Part shown: piece by piece, positions 5,754 through 9,291 of the stretch | How positions within the stretch are numbered: the first letter of the stretch is position 1 | Layout: each line of letters begins with the position of its first letter | NCBI GenBank assembly: GCA_031284295.1 | Contig: JAITAE010000188.1 | Location: 1-9,291, forward strand | DNA from: Spirochaetaceae bacterium | GTDB lineage: Bacteria > Spirochaetota > Spirochaetia > Treponematales > Breznakiellaceae | DNA length: 9,291 nucleotides | Direction: 5' to 3' | Notes under the pieces: generated by a model | Seen by the model: only the letters and a program-made list of their open reading frames with translations | What the model was told of the DNA's origin: nothing | The model's database searches: none | Translations under genes and position numbers: made by a program

Positions 5754-7055
5754 TTAGCGTTCTTCGCGGGCGATAGCTTCCTTGAACCCTGCGTTGCCCA
5801 ATCGCACCGCTATCGTATTTATATCCTCCGCGCGGACATTACTGATTACGACACGGTACAGGTCGCCGTAGGGTTCCCATTGCGGGTTTAAGCCGGCGGC
5901 GGACAGGCGGTCGAAAACCTCTACCGCGTTCCTTGACACTTTGTACGAACCAACCTGCAAACGGTAGTACCTGCCGCTCACAAAGGGGCCGCCGGCTATT
6001 TCGGCTGAAGCATAGACCGGTTGGTTGCGTGTCTGCTGGGACGGGACGGGTGTGGACACGGGCGGAATCGACGGTACCATTGCGGAACCGGGCATGACCG
6101 GCGCGGTACCCGTTGTGGACGCTGGTGGCCGTGTTACGGTAGGTATGGGCTGAAAGGATGCGATGGGCGCGGAACCGGATTGCGTCCGCGACGATGAGGC
6201 CGGTGCCGCCGGTAATGTTTGGGGTGATGTGGTGATCCGAGGCTGGGTCACGGGTGTTTGGGCCGACGCCCTTCCGCTTGAGGATTGGGCGGCGGATGTT
6301 CCGGGGCTTGCCGTCCGGGCCGCGGATGTTTGGGTCGGACTTCTGACCGCGGGTTGAGTTACGGGCGTGGAAGATGTCTGGGCCAGCGCCGGCTGCTGGG
6401 GTGTATATGACGGAGCCGCCATGTTTGCGGGTAAGGTCACAGCCGCCTGGCTGCCGGTGGAAGAGGCCTGGGTGTTAGGCTCCAGCGCCGCAGTCTCCTG
6501 TACCACATCAGGATTCGCCTGCGTTTCCGGAGCGGACTGGGGCGGCTCCTGTTTTGCGGCGGATGCCGTGGCCGTGGCCGCGCCCGCGCTATTTCCAGCC
6601 GGCTCCGCTGTGGCGGCTGCGCCGCTTGTCCGCTCGGCAACCGTGTTCGAGACGCCGGACGGAACCTCGGCAACGACGTTTCGCGGGGCCAGTTCGATAA
6701 TTACCTGGGCAGTTCCCGTTTCCATTATGTTAAGTTTTTCGGCGGCCGCTCTGGAAACATCTATGATGCGGCTCTTTGTATAGGGGCCCCGGTCATTGAC
6801 ACGTACCACGACCTTCTCGCCATTTACCACATTAGTGACGATTAGCATAGTGCCAAAAGGCAGATCGAGGTGCGCGGCCGTAAACTGATTCGGATCGAAA
6901 AATTCGCCCGAAGCCGTCGGTCTCCCTTCAAATTCCGCGCCATACCAGGAGGCGATGCCTTCCTGACGAAAACCGCTGCCGCTTGTCTGAGTCTGCGCGG
7001 CGCAAAAAGCCGCCGCAAAAAGGCAGCTTATCGCAAATGTAATTGTTTTTTTCAT
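5754..7055 (-). CDS. rlpA: RlpA-family septal ring lytic transglycosylase with SPOR domain
   Basis: Exported cell-wall protein. Family members bind denuded glycan strands at division sites through a SPOR domain, and some cleave them as lytic transglycosylases. The 433-residue product starts with a signal peptide, MKKTITFAISCLFAAAFCAA. The double-psi beta-barrel domain covers about 32-123 with the family blocks ASWYGAEFEGRPTASGE and VRVNDRGPY; E51 and D88 align with the acidic residues needed for activity in Pseudomonas RlpA. A linker of about 230 residues (125-355) is almost all Ala, Ser, Thr, Pro and Gln. Residues 361-430 form the SPOR domain (YYRLQVGSYK, LYRVVISNV). The ATG at 7055 was chosen for the signal peptide, with GGATGGGA upstream on the minus strand as a distant ribosome binding site; the frame is open to 7136. 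No standard lipobox is clear, so lipidation is uncertain. Confidence 0.9.
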   Translation of the reverse strand: MKKTITFAISCLFAAAFCAAQTQTSGSGFRQEGIASWYGAEFEGRPTASGEFFDPNQFTAAHLDLPFGTMLIVTNVVNGEKVVVRVNDRGPYTKSRIIDVSRAAAEKLNIMETGTAQVIIELAPRNVVAEVPSGVSNTVAERTSGAAATAEPAGNSAGAATATASAAKQEPPQSAPETQANPDVVQETAALEPNTQASSTGSQAAVTLPANMAAPSYTPQQPALAQTSSTPVTQPAVRSPTQTSAARTASPGTSAAQSSSGRASAQTPVTQPRITTSPQTLPAAPASSSRTQSGSAPIASFQPIPTVTRPPASTTGTAPVMPGSAMVPSIPPVSTPVPSQQTRNQPVYASAEIAGGPFVSGRYYRLQVGSYKVSRNAVEVFDRLSAAGLNPQWEPYGDLYRVVISNVRAEDINTIAVRLGNAGFKEAIAREER

Positions 7056-7076
7056 GTCAAAAATTCCCATCCAAAA

Positions 7077-7105
7077 AGTATAAACGGTTACCCATATCTC
7101 AACAA
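7077..7105 (-). promoter_or_regulatory. Candidate rlpA promoter
   Basis: On the minus strand TTGTTG (7105-7100) and TATACT (7082-7077) are separated by 17 bases, the standard spacing, and the -10 is 21 bases before the rlpA ATG. An inverted repeat CTCAACA/TGTTGAG (7098-7104 with 7119-7125) overlaps the -35 and could be an operator. This suggests rlpA has its own promoter although the LRR gene ends only 85 bases upstream. Confidence 0.45.
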
Positions 7106-7140
7106 AAGCCTGGAAGCGTGTTGAGCTTTCCTTCACGGCG

Positions 7141-8367
7141 CTACCTGACGTCTATGGGTATATAGCTCTTTTCATTCCCCTCATAATTCCAATGTCCCGC
7201 CTTAAGGATATAAGTACCGGCCTTAAACCCGTTCATCCGGTAATAATCCGAAAACTGGTAGCGAAAACTGTCATACTGCACCGTAACATTTTCGCCTATC
7301 GTTATGGAAGCCAAATTGTTACCCATAAACGCCTGGCTGCCTATGACACGTACAGAATTAGGAATCGTAACGGCAGTCAGGTTGTTCGAGTAAAAAGCCG
7401 CCACTCCAATATACGTTGTTCCTTCGGGAATGACAATAAAGTCCAAATTCTGGCCCTTGTAGGCGTAACTTCCGATACCACCCCCATACGAGCCGTTTTT
7501 GTTGGGCTGTGTTTCTATGATGTTATTTAACGGTTTTTCGACATAATAAACGCCGCGGGCTTCAGGCATACCCGGCTTGGGCACGGTACCTTTGCCGGCG
7601 CCGGTGGGCTGCGGCCAGGCTTTTTTTTTGACGGAAGTATCCGCCGTACCGGAATTAGTTGCCGTCGTTAAGGCGGGAATCCGTACGGAAGTTTTACTGA
7701 CCGGCGCCGCCGTCATCGGAAAAACCGGCGGCTGCGCTTTTGCGCTGGTATCTTTTACCAGAACGGGAACCGTCCGCGAGTTGTAAACAGGCTTGTAGCC
7801 TCCGTCAAAACCGGCAAGCGGGTTATAGAAGTCATCGTAGTTTACCACCTTGCCGTTTTGGGTGATTTGCCCACGGCGCAGTTTATCCACGGCAATATAG
7901 TAGATTTTTACGCGAGGCTGTACCGAAACCGCTACGTTGCGTGAAGGGGTGAACACCGTGCCAGATTTTTCAGCGGCAGCCGGTACATCGCCATTTGTTG
8001 CCATACGTAGCAAATTACTGTCGAAAGCGGAATCTGATATTACTTTCACTGATAGCGGGATGGTAACCATTTCGAGCCGATTGCCAAAAAAAGCCTGGTC
8101 GCCAATGACTTCGATCCCGTTAGGGATAATTACTTCCGTAAGCCCCTTGAGCTTGAATGCTCCGTTACCTATTTTGCGTACCGGAATACCGTCAATACTC
8201 GCGGGAATCACAACGGTCTTTCCGGTTCCATTGTAACCGGTTATCTCAAGCGATTTGCTTGCACCCTGAACATCAACACGGGTAACGAAAAGTTTACTGT
8301 CTTGTGCAAACAGGGCCCCCGAAAGCCCGACAACAACAATAAAAAGCGACAGATAAATTTTTTTCAT
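7141..8367 (-). CDS. BspA-type leucine-rich-repeat protein, exported
   Basis: Function unknown; proteins of this type in treponemes are usually surface-exposed or secreted and bind host or microbial partners. The 408-residue product has a signal peptide (MKKIYLSLFIVVVGLSGALFA, likely cleaved after A21). LRR_5-type repeats of about 23 residues sit in two blocks: residues 40-120 (IPASIDGIPVRKIGNGAFKL, LTEVIIPNGIEVIGDQAFFG, VTIPLSVKVISDSAF) and 305-368 (FIVIPEGTTYIGVAAFYSN, LTAVTIPNSVRVIGSQAFMG, ITIGENVTVQYDSF). Between them lies a poorly conserved stretch with a Lys, Pro, Thr and Ala-rich segment (205-270). The C-terminus, after FKAGTYILKAGHWNYEG, resembles tails of other treponemal LRR proteins. 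The ATG at 8367 has GGATGG five bases upstream; an ATG nine bases earlier and an open frame back to 8460 are the alternatives. rlpA lies downstream on the same strand. Confidence 0.85.
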   Translation of the reverse strand: MKKIYLSLFIVVVGLSGALFAQDSKLFVTRVDVQGASKSLEITGYNGTGKTVVIPASIDGIPVRKIGNGAFKLKGLTEVIIPNGIEVIGDQAFFGNRLEMVTIPLSVKVISDSAFDSNLLRMATNGDVPAAAEKSGTVFTPSRNVAVSVQPRVKIYYIAVDKLRRGQITQNGKVVNYDDFYNPLAGFDGGYKPVYNSRTVPVLVKDTSAKAQPPVFPMTAAPVSKTSVRIPALTTATNSGTADTSVKKKAWPQPTGAGKGTVPKPGMPEARGVYYVEKPLNNIIETQPNKNGSYGGGIGSYAYKGQNLDFIVIPEGTTYIGVAAFYSNNLTAVTIPNSVRVIGSQAFMGNNLASITIGENVTVQYDSFRYQFSDYYRMNGFKAGTYILKAGHWNYEGNEKSYIPIDVR

Positions 8368-8440
8368 CGAATCCATCCCTACAAATTTAAGATACCAAAA
8401 GACGATAGGTTTTAAACCCAGCAATAAAGAGTATCGTTTA

Positions 8441-8469
8441 ATTATCGGTTGTTTTTCCAAAAAATTAAA
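8441..8469 (-). promoter_or_regulatory. Weak candidate promoter of the LRR gene
   Basis: On the minus strand GATAAT (8446-8441) lies 17 bases after TTTAAT (8469-8464). The -10 is a five-of-six match but the -35 is poor. It would give a leader of about 65 bases. The surrounding DNA is AT-rich compared with the genes, as promoters often are. Confidence 0.25.
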
Positions 8470-8501
8470 GTAGGGATCGCAAAAGCGGCGGTGTGTGCGG
8501 C

Positions 8502-8517
8502 AAAACCCGGCGCCGGG
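8502..8517 (-). terminator. Candidate terminator of the histidinol-phosphatase gene
   Basis: Eight bases after the stop codon the minus strand carries the palindrome CCCGGCGCCGGG followed by TTTT. The stem is short (four or five pairs with a tight loop) but very GC-rich. Position right after a stop and the T run on the minus strand support a weak intrinsic terminator. Confidence 0.5.
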
Positions 8518-8525
8518 CGCATCGG

Positions 8526-9291
8526 CTAAAGGGCTTCCGTTTTCCAGACCGGCCTGCCGTCTAAACGTCCCTGAAAAAGGCAGTGCTTTGTGAAGCCTGT
8601 TTCCAGCAGCAGGCGGCGGGCATCCTCGTAAAAACCGCCCAGATCCTCCGGCTTGTGCGCGTCCGCGTTAATCATAACCGGCACACCTTTTTTTTGGAGC
8701 AACCGCAAGAGACGTGGTGACGGGTACGGCTCGACGGTTACGCCGCGGTTAAGACCGCCCGTGTTTACCTCCGTAACTAGGCCGCTTTCCGCTATCACGC
8801 AGGCTATCCGTTCCAGGCGTTTTATGTAGCGTTCATCATTTAACGAGAACCACCGGTCACCTTTATTATTTTTTTTCACTATGTCCGCGTGAGCTATTAT
8901 GTCAAAGCCGCCGCCGGAAATCATAAGCTCCACGCAGTCCCAGTAACGGCCGGCAAGGGCCATAGCGTCCCCGCCAAAGTCTTCGTTTAACAGTTTTTCA
9001 AACTCAACGGGGGAGTCGTCTACACAGCGCGAAGGCGTGATATAGTGAACCGAGCCGATAAGATAATCAAGTCCAAGTTCCGCGCAGTCAAAATCGGCTG
9101 CCGCGATAAGGCCGTCAATATAATCAACTTCGAGCCCCAGGTAAACATCAAGTTTACCGGACCATCGTCCGCGCGCGCCGCGTACCGCCGTACAATAATC
9201 GCCCAAACGGTCATCCCTCAAATGCCAGTCCGTTTTAAGTCCGGTTTTTTTTGTTATAGGCGCGTGGGCGCTGAAACCAAGCGAAACGAAT
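8526..9291 (-). CDS. PHP-family histidinol-phosphatase, 5' end beyond the window
   Basis: Probably removes phosphate from L-histidinol phosphate in histidine synthesis (EC 3.1.3.15), a cytoplasmic metal-dependent enzyme of the HisJ/HisK type. The window holds 254 residues; the family is about 260-280 long, so roughly the first 20, including the metal-binding DxHxH motif, lie beyond the right edge. Visible motifs, numbered from the first complete codon: GFSAHAP (5-11), GLEVDYI (52-58) with E54, GSVHY (79-83) with H82, DIIAHADIVKK (130-140) with H134, and MINADAHKPEDLGG (206-219) with D210 and H212, all in family order. A TTG at 9219-9221 could be mistaken for a start, but the conserved GFSAHAP lies upstream of it, so the gene is cut by the edge. 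A different PHP phosphoesterase is possible but less likely. Confidence 0.87.
   Translation of the reverse strand, partial: FVSLGFSAHAPITKKTGLKTDWHLRDDRLGDYCTAVRGARGRWSGKLDVYLGLEVDYIDGLIAAADFDCAELGLDYLIGSVHYITPSRCVDDSPVEFEKLLNEDFGGDAMALAGRYWDCVELMISGGGFDIIAHADIVKKNNKGDRWFSLNDERYIKRLERIACVIAESGLVTEVNTGGLNRGVTVEPYPSPRLLRLLQKKGVPVMINADAHKPEDLGGFYEDARRLLLETGFTKHCLFQGRLDGRPVWKTEAL

Noticed and set aside
5637..5891. 84-codon plus-strand frame opposite the end of rlpA
   Set aside because: It starts at a TTG inside the nested stem and reads antisense to the SPOR domain; no family resemblance.
6163..6783. Open plus-strand frames opposite the rlpA linker
   Set aside because: They arise because the Ala/Ser/Thr/Pro-rich linker has few stops on either strand; the products are Ala, Val and Trp-rich without domains.
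7002..7055. Possible lipoprotein signal in RlpA (Cys at residues 11 and 18)
   Set aside because: Neither Cys is preceded by a convincing lipobox: Phe stands before Cys18, and Cys11 would leave a very short signal. A cleavage after Ala20 fits better, though spirochaete lipoboxes are loose.

Overview
The window looks like chromosomal DNA of a spirochaete, most likely a Treponema of moderate GC content such as the termite-gut species. This is an inference from the gene set: a BspA-type leucine-rich-repeat surface protein, an RlpA protein with a SPOR domain, a secreted PQQ-like propeller/HEAT protein, and small hairpins clustered between genes. No single marker proves it. I see no rRNA, tRNA, CRISPR array, transposase or phage gene.

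Layout. Bases 1-60 may hold the last codons of an upstream plus-strand gene, followed by a GC-rich terminator-like stem ending in a T run (95-158). A leader of about 250 bases then carries a TATAAT box and two adjacent perfect dyads, leading into a two-gene plus-strand operon: pncB (nicotinate phosphoribosyltransferase, NAD salvage) and argA (N-acetylglutamate synthase, first step of arginine synthesis). These two share a 4-base GTGA overlap. argA converges, with only 12 bases between the stop codons, on a minus-strand gene for an exported PQQ-like beta-propeller protein with C-terminal HEAT-like repeats.

An 866-base non-coding stretch (4888-5753) follows. It is packed with short perfect hairpins and a 21-base direct repeat. 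Beyond it lie three more minus-strand genes: rlpA (double-psi beta-barrel, long low-complexity linker, SPOR domain), a BspA-like LRR protein, and the 3' part of a PHP-family histidinol-phosphatase that runs off the right edge and ends in a short palindromic terminator.

Function. Three genes are cytoplasmic biosynthesis or salvage enzymes (NAD, arginine, histidine). Three are exported proteins with signal peptides, acting at or beyond the cell envelope. Nothing suggests one dedicated new pathway. The least ordinary parts are the double dyad before pncB, the tight pncB-argA coupling, the hairpin-rich spacer with its apparently split repeat, and the propeller-HEAT fusion. Start codons for the exported proteins were set to the methionine that gives a normal signal peptide; each frame stays open further upstream.
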